Source: Lachnospiraceae bacterium NK4A179 (GTDB lineage: Bacteria; Bacillota; Clostridia; Lachnospirales; Lachnospiraceae). From it: a DNA stretch of 64,000 nucleotides. Positions 1 through 7,908 of this stretch are shown piece by piece. Positions within the stretch are counted from its first letter, which is position 1; every line of letters starts with the position of its first letter. Under the pieces are notes generated by a model that had not been told where the DNA came from, did no database searches, and saw nothing but the letters and a program-made list of their open reading frames with translations. The stretch is from positions 1 through 64,000 of the forward strand of contig ATWC01000005.1 of the NCBI GenBank assembly GCA_000421045.1, written 5' to 3'. Made by a program: the position numbers and the translations under genes.

Positions 1-19
1 CTGAAAACGGAGGGTAATT

Positions 20-508
20 ATGGCAGAGAATGACAGCGCTGCAAAGAAGACAGCAGCAAAGAAGCCTGCAGTAAAGAAGGCAGCAGCAAAGAAGACCACA
101 ACAAAGAAAGTGGCAGCAAAGAAAGCAACAACAAAGAAGGCAGCAACAGCAAAGAAGGCAGTTGCAAAGAAGCCCGCAACAAAGAAAGCTACAGCAGCTA
201 AGAAGACTACAGCTAAGAAGACAACAGCAAAGAAAGCTACAGCAGCAAAGAAGACTACAGCAGCTAAGAAGACTACAGCTAAGAAGACAACAGCAAAGAA
301 GGCAGTTGCAAAGAAGCCTGTAGCAAAGAAGACAGCAGCTAAGAAGACTACAGCTAAGAAGACAACAGCAAAGAAGACAGTTGCAAAGAAGCCTGTAGCA
401 AAGAAGGCAACAGCTAAGAAGGCAGTTGCAAAGAAGCCCGTAGCAAAGAAGACTGCAGCTAAGAAGCCCGCAGCAAAGAAGACTGCAGTTAAGAAGACTA
501 CAAAATAA
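20..508 (+). CDS. Lysine/alanine-rich histone H1-like protein
   Basis: The 162-residue product is almost entirely tandem AAKK/TAKK/VAKK units after a short [10 protein letters not shown] start, with no hydrophobic core. It resembles the lysine-rich C-terminal tails of bacterial histone H1-like (Hc1/AlgP-type) proteins, which bind DNA or RNA by charge. That family role is known; a nucleoid or RNA-binding role here is inferred. GGAGGG sits 7-8 bases before the ATG. The DNA is itself a tandem codon repeat (GCA/ACA-AAG-AAG), so copy number may vary between strains. A terminator hairpin follows. Ribosomal or translation-linked roles cannot be excluded. Confidence 0.8.
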   Translation: MAENDSAAKKTAAKKPAVKKAAAKKTTTKKVAAKKATTKKAATAKKAVAKKPATKKATAAKKTTAKKTTAKKATAAKKTTAAKKTTAKKTTAKKAVAKKPVAKKTAAKKTTAKKTTAKKTVAKKPVAKKATAKKAVAKKPVAKKTAAKKPAAKKTAVKKTTK

Positions 509-533
509 TTTCTGAATTTTAAAAAGATACATT

Positions 534-566
534 AAGCGGTACATCATATGATGTGCCGCTTTTCGT
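534..566 (+). terminator. Intrinsic terminator after the lysine-rich gene
   Basis: AAGCGGTACATCAT at 534-547 is complementary to ATGATGTGCCGCTT at 548-561, with one G-U pair, and is followed by a T-rich run. It ends the first transcript before the malQ promoter. Confidence 0.75.
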
Positions 567-586
567 TTTCGAAACTTTCGGTATAA

Positions 587-631
587 TTGACGCATAAAGA
601 CAGTTGGAATATAATTTGGGAAAACGTTTTC
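587..631 (+). promoter_or_regulatory. malQ promoter with LacI-family or cre-like operator
   Basis: TTGACG (587-592) and TATAAT (610-615) are separated by 17 bases, a near-consensus sigma-A promoter. The perfect 12-bp palindrome GAAAACGTTTTC (620-631) covers the expected transcription start. Its AACGTT centre is typical of LacI-family operators (MalR/CcpA type), so sugar-responsive repression of malQ is inferred. Confidence 0.75.
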
Positions 632-653
632 GCAATTTGGGGGATTTTCTTTT

Positions 654-2138
654 ATGAGAGAGAGCGGGATACTTCTGCCGATATCTTCACTTCCTTCAGC
701 CTATGGGATAGGCTGCTTTTCAAAAGAAGCTTACGAGTTTGTTGATTTTTTGGCAGAGAGCAGACAGACTTACTGGCAGGTTCTTCCTATGGGGCCTACC
801 GGATACGGTGACTCACCTTATCAATCTTTTTCGACATTTGCAGGCAATCCGTACTTTGTTGATCTTGAAGAATTCATAGAAAAGAAATGGCTTACAAAAA
901 AAGAATGTGAGAAATGCGACTGGGGAAGTGACAGTGAGAATGTTGATTACGGTAAGGTTTATCAGAACCGCTTCAGACTTCTCAAAAAAGCATTTGCAAA
1001 AAGCGGTATCGAAAATGATCATTCATTTAAGAAATTTGTAAAAGCAAATGCATGGTGGCTTGATGATTACGCTCTGTTCATGGCACTCAAGGAAAACTTC
1101 GGCGGAAAGAGTTATTCGCTCTGGCCCTCAGATATCAAAAAGCATAATAAGAGTGCGGTAAAAAAGTATGCTGCTGATCCGAAATATTCGGATGAAGTGA
1201 TGTGTTACCGTTTCATACAGTATTTCTTTTTCAGACAGTGGAGAAAATTAAAAGAGTATGCAAATGAAAAAGGTGTGAAGATAGTAGGGGACATTCCTCT
1301 CTATGTTGCATATGACAGTGCAGATACATGGTCACATCCTGAACTTTTCAAACTGGATAAGAATGCCGATCCGACCGGTGTTGCCGGATGCCCGCCTGAT
1401 TATTTTTCTGCGACCGGACAGCTCTGGGGCAATCCGCTCTATGACTGGGATTATCATAAGAAAACAGGATATGCATGGTGGATGAAGAGACTGTCGGCAT
1501 GCTTTGAACTTTATGATGTTGTGCGCATTGATCATTTCAGAGGTTTTGAATCCTATTACAACATTCCGTTTGGTGATCCTACCGCAGAGTTCGGGCATTG
1601 GGAAAAAGGCCCCGGTATAGATTTCTTTAATACAATAAAAAAGAAACTCGGTGACCACAGGATCATAGCAGAAGATCTGGGATTTCTTACCCCTGCGGTT
1701 CATAAGCTTGTAAAGAAAACAGGCTTTCCCGGAATGAAGATACTTGGTTTTGCTTTTGACGGAAATGAGTCGAATGATTACCTGCCTCATAACTATACAA
1801 AGAACTGTATCGTTTACACAGGTACGCATGATAATGATACGGCACTTGGCTGGTATAAGAATGCATCAGCTTCCGACAAAAAATATGCCAGAGATTATCT
1901 TGGGATAAAGTCCGGAAAGGATTTTAACCAGGCTCTTATAAGGCTTGCGATGGGAAGTGTTGCAGAAATATGCATCATACCCATGCAGGATCATCTGTCA
2001 CTTGGAAGCGAGGCCAGGATCAATACACCGTCAACACTTGGCGGCAACTGGACCTGGCGTATGAAGAGTGATATCTATACCAAGGAGCTTGCTTCCCGTA
2101 TAGCTGCTGTTACAAAACTGTTCGGAAGATGCAGATGA
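654..2138 (+). CDS. malQ: 4-alpha-glucanotransferase (amylomaltase)
   Basis: A 494-residue GH77 enzyme that transfers alpha-1,4-glucan chains between maltodextrins in the cytoplasm. The N-terminus MRESGILLPISSLPS, the RIDHFRGFESYY segment holding the nucleophile Asp, AEDLG with the general acid Glu, GTHDNDT, and the C-terminal NTPSTLGGNWTWRM are all family signatures. Length is normal for the bacterial short form. It stands alone behind its own promoter and a LacI-type operator, and likely serves glycogen/maltodextrin use together with the GH13 glucosidase further along the window. Confidence 0.96.
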   Translation: MRESGILLPISSLPSAYGIGCFSKEAYEFVDFLAESRQTYWQVLPMGPTGYGDSPYQSFSTFAGNPYFVDLEEFIEKKWLTKKECEKCDWGSDSENVDYGKVYQNRFRLLKKAFAKSGIENDHSFKKFVKANAWWLDDYALFMALKENFGGKSYSLWPSDIKKHNKSAVKKYAADPKYSDEVMCYRFIQYFFFRQWRKLKEYANEKGVKIVGDIPLYVAYDSADTWSHPELFKLDKNADPTGVAGCPPDYFSATGQLWGNPLYDWDYHKKTGYAWWMKRLSACFELYDVVRIDHFRGFESYYNIPFGDPTAEFGHWEKGPGIDFFNTIKKKLGDHRIIAEDLGFLTPAVHKLVKKTGFPGMKILGFAFDGNESNDYLPHNYTKNCIVYTGTHDNDTALGWYKNASASDKKYARDYLGIKSGKDFNQALIRLAMGSVAEICIIPMQDHLSLGSEARINTPSTLGGNWTWRMKSDIYTKELASRIAAVTKLFGRCR

Positions 2139-2147
2139 CAGAAGTGG

Positions 2148-2609
2148 TTAGTTGCTTTTAGTAGCCAGTGATGCATTTCTGTAAGCAGGGTCATGTGTGA
2201 CCTCTTCACCGAACCATTCGGGTTTAACAAAAGAATCGGAGCTTTCATCATCCGGAAATTCTACTTCTACTATTACAAGAGGAGCCAGAGATCCTTCAAA
2301 GATATCGAGTTCTGCAGTAAGGTCTGTACCTTCGAGCGGAATCAGATATCTTTTTTTTGTGATGATATTACCATCGGCTTTTGAGCGCAGATGCTCATAG
2401 CTTTCCTTGTTCAGGTCAAGGTTATATTCGGCATGTTTTACTACACCCTTGCCTTTGTAGGTGAGGTAGTAACTGTCATCCTCTTTCCTTACCCGGACAA
2501 CGGGTGCCGTGCAGAGATAAGCCTGTTCTATTTCATGATATCTGTAATCATTCAGATCCCCGGGGATCTTTTTTACAAGATATTTTTTTTCTATTTCCAC
2601 GTTTTCCAT
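2148..2609 (-). CDS. CYTH domain protein (triphosphate-binding family)
   Basis: 153 residues from the ATG at 2609, which has AGGAG seven bases upstream; the longer frame to 2639 has no ribosome site. The N-terminal EIEKKYLV is the ExExK signature of CYTH/triphosphate tunnel metalloenzymes. Further basic and acidic strands (VRVRKED, YYLTYKGKG, ELDIFEG, VEVEFPDDE) fit the beta-tunnel fold. Members hydrolyse inorganic triphosphate or thiamine triphosphate, or are class IV adenylate cyclases; the exact substrate cannot be read here. It converges tail-to-tail with malQ and diverges from the sigma factor gene. Confidence 0.88.
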   Translation of the reverse strand: MENVEIEKKYLVKKIPGDLNDYRYHEIEQAYLCTAPVVRVRKEDDSYYLTYKGKGVVKHAEYNLDLNKESYEHLRSKADGNIITKKRYLIPLEGTDLTAELDIFEGSLAPLVIVEVEFPDDESSDSFVKPEWFGEEVTHDPAYRNASLATKSN

Positions 2610-2737
2610 ATACACTCTCCTCATGGTATAATATCCCATGTCATTTTGCTTCAGTAAGAACTATTCAGAATTTTACCATAAATATGCAGACGCTCATCCG
2701 TATCTTTATCAGAAGGCGGAAGAGCACGGAGGGGGCC

Positions 2738-3286
2738 GTGACAGAAGAAAAGTTTGAGGCTTGCATAAAAGCCGTATCCGACGGGGACAAGTCAGCGCTA
2801 AAAGAATTATATGAAGAATATATGCCGTATCTTTATACCGTGATCTACGGTGTCCTTGGGAACCGGGAAGAGGCGGAGGATGTCACCAGTGAGTGTTTTA
2901 TAAAGATCTGGCAGACAGCAGATCGCTATAAGCCGGGTAACGGACATAAGGGGTATCTGGCCGCCATTGCCAGGAATATGGCTATAGATTCCATCAGGAA
3001 ACGGTCTAAAGAGGAATTGACGGATGAGATGCCGGAGGATAGCGGTGAATACGGCAAGTCGGGACCGGAAGAGGAAAGTGTTTCAGGTATCACGATCAAA
3101 GCGGCCATGGAAAAGCTACCGCCATCCGAACGTGAGATCATAAATATGAAGGTCCTCTCCGATATGACCTTTAAAGAAATATCGGAAACACTGAAAGTTC
3201 CTATGGGAACGGTTACATGGAGATACAGGGAAGGGATAAAGAAACTTAAGAGATCAGGTTTTGTATTTGGTGACAGAGATGAATGA
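2738..3286 (+). CDS. ECF-type RNA polymerase sigma factor
   Basis: 182 residues from a GTG at 2738 preceded by GGAGGGGG. The open frame continues upstream to 2504 but has no ribosome site and overlaps the divergent CYTH gene. Region 2 is LYEEYMPYLYTVIYGVLG..EEAEDVTSECFIKIW with AIARNMAIDSIRKR; region 4 is LPPSEREIINMKVLSDMTFKEISETLKVPMGTVTWRYR-type helix-turn-helix. The next gene overlaps its end by 8 bp and encodes a membrane protein, the usual sigma/anti-sigma arrangement. The signal sensed is unknown. Confidence 0.93.
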   Translation: MTEEKFEACIKAVSDGDKSALKELYEEYMPYLYTVIYGVLGNREEAEDVTSECFIKIWQTADRYKPGNGHKGYLAAIARNMAIDSIRKRSKEELTDEMPEDSGEYGKSGPEEESVSGITIKAAMEKLPPSEREIINMKVLSDMTFKEISETLKVPMGTVTWRYREGIKKLKRSGFVFGDRDE

Positions 3287-4175
3287 AAAGAATATAAAAA
3301 CTGAATATCCCGATGAGGAATTATACAGACAGGAGATAATGCAGGATATTCCTGATCTGTGGGACAGGATAGATAAGGGTATCGATGCACTGGAAGCTAA
3401 GAGTACTCCATCGGTGTCCGAAGGAGCGACGGTTCCAACCGCGAAGGGAAAGGTCTTTAATTTCAAGAAATTTGCAGCATATGCTGCACCGGTAGCCGCA
3501 CTTCTGCTCATTGCAGGACTTGCACTTCCTGTACTTAATAATGTTTCGCTGGGGACCAAGGATTATACTGCGGCAGAACCTGCCACAGCTGATGCGGCCA
3601 CCTGTGATGATAACTATACGACGACTACGGAAGTATGTGCTGAAACGAACTATGAGACTGAGGCAACTGCGGATGAGGCGTGTGAAGAGTCTGAAACGGA
3701 CGATTACCAGCTGGACATGGCGAAACAGAAAATGAATGCTGATAATGAAAATGGAAGAGACCTTTCGGAAGTTAAAGGAAACGGCAGTTCTGCTGCGGCA
3801 GCCAACGCAAGCAGTGGAGCGACAGCTAACGCAAGCAGCGCTGCATCTTCGTTTGCTTATTCTGCGACTCCCAAAAACGAAGGAATTGCTGATGAAGAAG
3901 GCTCAACGGCAGAGACTGCGGGTGCTTCTGACAGTTATGCGGGTAATGTGATACTTGTAAGCTTTGACGAAGAGATCACCGGGGAACAGAAGATCGCCCT
4001 CATGGCAAAATACGGACTTGAGATGGTATACGATTACAAGTATATGAATATGTGCGCCTTCACCTGCCCGGAATGTGAAGATCTGAATAAGCTCTGTGAG
4101 GATATAGCTAAAGAGGCAAATGTCATAAGTGCAGAGATCGAAGGCAGTGAGGAACTGATGCAGAGCGATAACTGA
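3279..4175 (+). CDS. Membrane anti-sigma factor-like protein with extracytoplasmic domain
   Basis: 298 residues from ATG 3279, overlapping the sigma gene by 8 bp. A cytoplasmic segment (about 1-65, with DIPDLWDRIDKGIDAL) precedes one membrane helix (FAAYAAPVAALLLIAGLALPVL). A long acidic, Thr/Ala/Ser-rich low-complexity stalk follows, then a folded C-terminal region of about 70 residues beginning NVILVSFDEEITGEQ and ending with paired cysteines (CAFTCPEC). There is no visible zinc-binding HxxxCxxC. The C-terminal part is faintly like subtilisin propeptide (I9) folds, an inference only. Translational coupling and topology support the anti-sigma call. Confidence 0.7.
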   Translation: MNEKNIKTEYPDEELYRQEIMQDIPDLWDRIDKGIDALEAKSTPSVSEGATVPTAKGKVFNFKKFAAYAAPVAALLLIAGLALPVLNNVSLGTKDYTAAEPATADAATCDDNYTTTTEVCAETNYETEATADEACEESETDDYQLDMAKQKMNADNENGRDLSEVKGNGSSAAAANASSGATANASSAASSFAYSATPKNEGIADEEGSTAETAGASDSYAGNVILVSFDEEITGEQKIALMAKYGLEMVYDYKYMNMCAFTCPECEDLNKLCEDIAKEANVISAEIEGSEELMQSDN

Positions 4176-4215
4176 CGCTTGAACAGATAACTATATATCT
4201 TTATAATCTTACATT

Positions 4216-5208
4216 ATGAATAAATCACATATACAACCCGAACGCTGCTTTGTGAGTTCGATAGATGCTGCCAAGGAGTTTGTCGAGTACAATGAGTACC
4301 TGCTTGATCCCGGCAGTGAGATATATGAATACATAATGCAGCTAATAGCTTTTAATTACGACAGCACGTCCGCGAGGCGTGCTTCTTTTCGTGACGATTC
4401 CTTTATAGCGGGTATCCTGCCGGAGTCACCCGAAGGCTTTGATGCCTTTGTGGATGTTATTGCGGATGAGATGCATACCCTGCTTAAGGAGGCGTATGGG
4501 CTGACGGCCGGGAGCGGACTGTTTGTTTATGCAACAGTTGACGAGCAGCCGGTTGTGGCTTTTTTCAAGCTCAATTATCAGACACGTTTTGCATGTGAGA
4601 AAAAGTCGGATGGTGAGATAACCTGGACAAAGGACTACAGGCTTCTGCCTTCTCATACACAGAAGGAATATGATTATTTCTTCATAAACATATTTGAGCA
4701 GCGGGCCTGGATGTCGGATGCCGAATGTACGATCGGTGATGAACGCGTTAATTATATGTCCGACAGGATATTGCAGCTTGATCTGAAAAAGTCCGAGAAG
4801 GAAACTGTAAAGGTCATACAGGATGTCATAACCGATACGATCAGGGAATGCTATGAGGATGATGCTCCAAAGAAGCTCTTTGAATACAGAAGGGCTGTGG
4901 CTGATACGGCTAAGGAGGAGGGCGAGATCAATCCGAAGAGGATACGTGAGACCCTGTTTGCTGATAATGAGGCTGCCATGGAAAGCTGCATCAGACGATC
5001 CGAGGATAAGAACGTTGAGGAAAAGCCTGTCTATGTAAGTCCAAAGACCAGACGAAGCCTTGCAAAGAAACAGAAGATAGTGACAGGATCCGGCATCGAA
5101 CTTTTGGTTCCCATCGAACTGCTTGATGATAAGAATACCTTTGATTTTCATCAGGAAAACGGCATGGTCTCCATCACGATCAGCGATGTGAGCGGTGAGG
5201 TCAAATGA
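4216..5208 (+). CDS. Nucleoid-associated protein, NdpA/YejK-like (37-kDa family)
   Basis: 330 residues resembling the NA37 family: an N-terminal alpha region including EIYEYIMQLIAF, the FVYATVDEQPVVAFFKLNYQTRF beta section (split by an acidic loop) typical of the family, and a C-terminal domain with LLVPIELLDDKNTFDF. E. coli YejK is a spermidine-nucleoid fraction protein; its biochemical role is poorly defined. The start is the ATG at 4216, with only a weak upstream AT-rich ribosome site. It lies 40 bp behind the anti-sigma gene and could be cotranscribed with it. Confidence 0.75.
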   Translation: MNKSHIQPERCFVSSIDAAKEFVEYNEYLLDPGSEIYEYIMQLIAFNYDSTSARRASFRDDSFIAGILPESPEGFDAFVDVIADEMHTLLKEAYGLTAGSGLFVYATVDEQPVVAFFKLNYQTRFACEKKSDGEITWTKDYRLLPSHTQKEYDYFFINIFEQRAWMSDAECTIGDERVNYMSDRILQLDLKKSEKETVKVIQDVITDTIRECYEDDAPKKLFEYRRAVADTAKEEGEINPKRIRETLFADNEAAMESCIRRSEDKNVEEKPVYVSPKTRRSLAKKQKIVTGSGIELLVPIELLDDKNTFDFHQENGMVSITISDVSGEVK

Positions 5209-5296
5209 CGGCTCAAACCTTTGCCGGTGATGAAAAATATGCTATAATAACTGCGCTTAAATATTTTAGAAAAAGAGATATAACCAGGAGGAGAAA

Positions 5297-5806
5297 ATGG
5301 CACTGCTTGATGAGTGGCGCGCAAAAGCGTACGATACCGAGAATAACAGCAGAGAATCTTTAAAGAAGATGTGGGCTGATTACTTTGAGAAGGAGAAGGA
5401 TATATATGCCGAACTCCTTAAGAATCCCGATGAGGTTGTAAAGGGAACAGTAAAAGAGCTGGCTGAGAAATATGGCGTTTCCATAATGTATATGACAGCT
5501 TTCCTTGATGGCATTCAGGAAAGTCTTAAGACCCCCAACCCCATAGAGACTATGGAAGAGGATACAGAGGTCTCTCTTGCATTTGATAAAGAGATGCTCT
5601 ACAGGAATATGGTTGATGCTAAAGCTGACTGGCTTTACAGACTTCCTGCATGGGATGACATATTCGATGAGGAGAAACGTAAGGAACTTGCAAAGGAAGC
5701 AAGGGAGATGGGTACTGTTAAGAAACCCAAGAAGATCTATCCCAATGATCCCTGTCCCTGTGGAAGCGGAAAGAAGTATAAAAAGTGCTGTGGTAAGCCA
5801 GCATGA
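5297..5806 (+). CDS. SEC-C metal-binding motif protein
   Basis: 169 residues with AGGAGGAG upstream. The C-terminus YPNDPCPCGSGKKYKKCCGK is a textbook SEC-C zinc-binding motif as found at the end of SecA. The first 140 residues are helical and acidic (DEWRAKAYDTENNSRESLKKMW) and match no enzyme I recognise. SEC-C modules often contact ribosomes or SecB-like partners, so a protein-quality or translation-linked role is possible but unproven. A strong terminator follows, so it closes its transcript. Confidence 0.85.
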   Translation: MALLDEWRAKAYDTENNSRESLKKMWADYFEKEKDIYAELLKNPDEVVKGTVKELAEKYGVSIMYMTAFLDGIQESLKTPNPIETMEEDTEVSLAFDKEMLYRNMVDAKADWLYRLPAWDDIFDEEKRKELAKEAREMGTVKKPKKIYPNDPCPCGSGKKYKKCCGKPA

Positions 5807-5826
5807 CAGTATAAGATTTTTTATTT

Positions 5827-5855
5827 ACCGTCCGGAGAAATTCGGACGGTTTTTT
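5827..5855 (+). terminator. Intrinsic terminator after the SEC-C gene
   Basis: Perfect 8-bp stem ACCGTCCG/CGGACGGT (5827-5834, 5843-5850) with an 8-nt loop, followed by TTTTT. Confidence 0.9.
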
Positions 5856-5924
5856 GCAGCCGTTCACTCTTGACAGAGTGTGTAAAATATCATTAAAAAG
5901 ATTAGTATTTTAGGAGGCGTAAAC

Positions 5925-6962
5925 ATGACTAAGATTGACGTTATTTCGGGCTTTCTCGGAGCGGGCAAGACTACCCTGATAAAAAAGCTTTTAAAGGAAG
6001 CCTGGACGGGTGAACAGGTAGTGCTCATTGAGAATGAATTCGGAGAGATAGGTATAGACGGAGGATTTTTAAAGGATTCAGGCATTGAGATAACTGAGAT
6101 GAATTCGGGCTGCATCTGCTGCTCTCTTGTGGGCGATTTCGGTACGGCTTTAAAAGAAGTTATGGATAAATATCATCCGGATCGTATAGTTATCGAACCC
6201 TCGGGTGTGGGCAAGCTTTCGGATGTTGTGAGAGCTGTTGAGAAGGCAGACCTGGGAGATGATGCAAAGCTCAATTCAGCTATAACGGTTGTGGATGCTA
6301 ACAAGGCAAAGCTTTATGTAAAGAATTTCGGTGAATTCTTTGTAAACCAGGTTGAGAATGCAGGCACCATAATCCTCAGCCGTACAGGTGATATCTCTGA
6401 TGAGAAGCTTGCAAAGGCTATTGAGATACTGAAAGAGCACAATTCAAAGGCTACCATTATCACAACTCCCTGGGATGAGCTTAAAGGAAGCGCTATAAAG
6501 GATACAATGGAAGGAGTGGATCTTATGGATACGCTCCTTAAGGAAGTGATTGAGAGGCACGGGGCAGATGAGGATGAGTGTTGCCACCATCATCATCACG
6601 ACGATGACGACGATCATGAATGCTGCCATCATCACCATCACGATGACGATGATGATCATGATCATGAGCACCACCACCATCATGCGGACGAAGTGTTTGG
6701 AAGCTTCGGTTTTGAAACTGCGGCAAAGTATTCTAAGAGTGATATAGAAGATATCCTTTCTAAGCTTTCCGATGCAGTGACATACGGAACTGTACTTCGT
6801 GCTAAGGGAATGGTTCAGTCAACGGAAGGCGGCTGGATATTCTTTGACTATGTACCGGGTGAGAGCAATGTTAGGAGCGGCGAGCCCCAGCCCACAGGAA
6901 AGATCTGTGTTATAGGCGCAAAGCTTGATGAAGAAGAACTTACGGAGTTATTTAAAAGATGA
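5925..6962 (+). CDS. CobW/COG0523-family GTPase with His/Asp metal-binding tract
   Basis: 345 residues, TAGGAGG ribosome site. Walker A is GFLGAGKTT (about 9-17) and the SGCICCSL segment carries the family CxCC metal motif. The position of the guanine-specificity NKxD motif reads IILSRTGD, an unusual variant. Residues 218-253 hold two copies of CCHHHHH-DDDDDH followed by HDHEHHHHH. The C-terminal CobW domain (about 255-345) ends with an FFDYVPG strand. COG0523 GTPases deliver or allocate metals such as zinc. The stop overlaps the next GTPase gene by 4 bp, so the two proteins are cotranslated and may work together. Confidence 0.92.
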   Translation: MTKIDVISGFLGAGKTTLIKKLLKEAWTGEQVVLIENEFGEIGIDGGFLKDSGIEITEMNSGCICCSLVGDFGTALKEVMDKYHPDRIVIEPSGVGKLSDVVRAVEKADLGDDAKLNSAITVVDANKAKLYVKNFGEFFVNQVENAGTIILSRTGDISDEKLAKAIEILKEHNSKATIITTPWDELKGSAIKDTMEGVDLMDTLLKEVIERHGADEDECCHHHHHDDDDDHECCHHHHHDDDDDHDHEHHHHHADEVFGSFGFETAAKYSKSDIEDILSKLSDAVTYGTVLRAKGMVQSTEGGWIFFDYVPGESNVRSGEPQPTGKICVIGAKLDEEELTELFKR

Positions 6963-7891
6963 AACCAGTATATCTGATAAACGGCTTTCTGGAGAGCGGC
7001 AAGACGCAGTTTATTAAGTTTACTATTGCGCAGCCTTATTTCCAGATAAAAGGGAAGACTCTTCTCCTTCTGTGTGAGGAAGGAGAGGAAGAGTATGACG
7101 ATAAGGTGCTGCATGCATCCAATACTGTTGTGCATGTGATCGAGGATGAAGAGGATTTTAAAGCTGACAAGCTTATCGCTCTTGAAAAGCAGTATGATCC
7201 CGAGCGCATCATTATCGAGTATAACGGAATGTGGAATATGAAGGATCTGACGCTGCCTTTCCACTGGAATCTTGAGCAGCAGATCACCTGCATAGATGCA
7301 TCTACTTTCCCGACATATTACAACAATATGAAATCGATGGTGGCTGAGATGGTAAGGAAATCCGAACTGATCATATTCAACCGCTGCGATAACGTAATGG
7401 AAAGTCTTTCAAGCTACAGGAGAAACATTAAGGCAGTCAACAATTCTGCTGATGTGATCTTTGAGAATGCTGAAGGCGAGATAAACGAGATCTTTGAAGA
7501 AGATCTGCCTTATGACCTGAAGGCCGACAGGATAGAGCTTGATGATAAGACTTTCGGTATCTGGTATCTGGATGCCATGGATCATATCGAGAGGTATGAA
7601 GGAAAAGTCCTGGTTTTTGATGCCATGGTCCTCAAGCCTGAAAAGTTCCCGAAGAATTATTTTGTTCCGGGAAGACTTGCAATGACCTGCTGCGCTAACG
7701 ATATGCAGTTCTTGGGCTATGCCTGCGAGTACGACGATCTGTCTGCTTTTAAGGAAAAAGACTGGGTAAGAGTGGAAGCAAAAGTTAATAAGGAATACTT
7801 TGAAGATTATAAGGGTGAGGGGCCGGTGCTCCATGCTCTTAAAGTTGAGAAAACCGAGAAACCTGCGAATGACATCGTAGGTTTCGGCTGA
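6959..7891 (+). CDS. CobW-like GTPase apparently fused to a YcgQ/DUF1980-like C-terminal domain
   Basis: 310 residues overlapping the preceding cobW gene by ATGA. Walker A is [21 protein letters not shown] aligns with the Walker B region and LIIFNRCDN with NKxD. The CxCC motif is absent. From about residue 198 the protein is not a CobW C-domain: it carries [20 protein letters not shown], which resembles the C-terminal signature (FxxxRxxMxCCxxDxxP-like) of TIGR03943/DUF1980 proteins such as YcgQ. These are membrane partners of YcgR permeases and are often found near zinc-stress genes. The fusion is my reading and needs a profile search. Confidence 0.8.
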   Translation: MKPVYLINGFLESGKTQFIKFTIAQPYFQIKGKTLLLLCEEGEEEYDDKVLHASNTVVHVIEDEEDFKADKLIALEKQYDPERIIIEYNGMWNMKDLTLPFHWNLEQQITCIDASTFPTYYNNMKSMVAEMVRKSELIIFNRCDNVMESLSSYRRNIKAVNNSADVIFENAEGEINEIFEEDLPYDLKADRIELDDKTFGIWYLDAMDHIERYEGKVLVFDAMVLKPEKFPKNYFVPGRLAMTCCANDMQFLGYACEYDDLSAFKEKDWVRVEAKVNKEYFEDYKGEGPVLHALKVEKTEKPANDIVGFG

Positions 7892-7908
7892 GACCAAAGG
7901 GAGGTTTT

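Noticed and set aside
20-508. Regular short DNA repeats that could suggest a CRISPR or satellite array
   Set aside because: The repeats are in-frame lysine/alanine/threonine codons of one open reading frame with its own ribosome site; there are no unique spacers or constant repeat length.
2504-2737. N-terminal extension of the sigma factor
   Set aside because: It overlaps the divergent CYTH gene, has no ribosome site, and GGAGGGGG precedes the GTG at 2738, which gives a normal ECF length.
4426-5151. 241-residue open frame on the minus strand
   Set aside because: It is antisense to the NdpA-like gene, with hydrophobic low-quality sequence and no initiation signal.
6444-6726. Met/Val- and His/Asp-rich frames opposite the CobW tract
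   Set aside because: They arise from reading the His/Asp codon repeat in other frames; the CobW frame has clear domain motifs.
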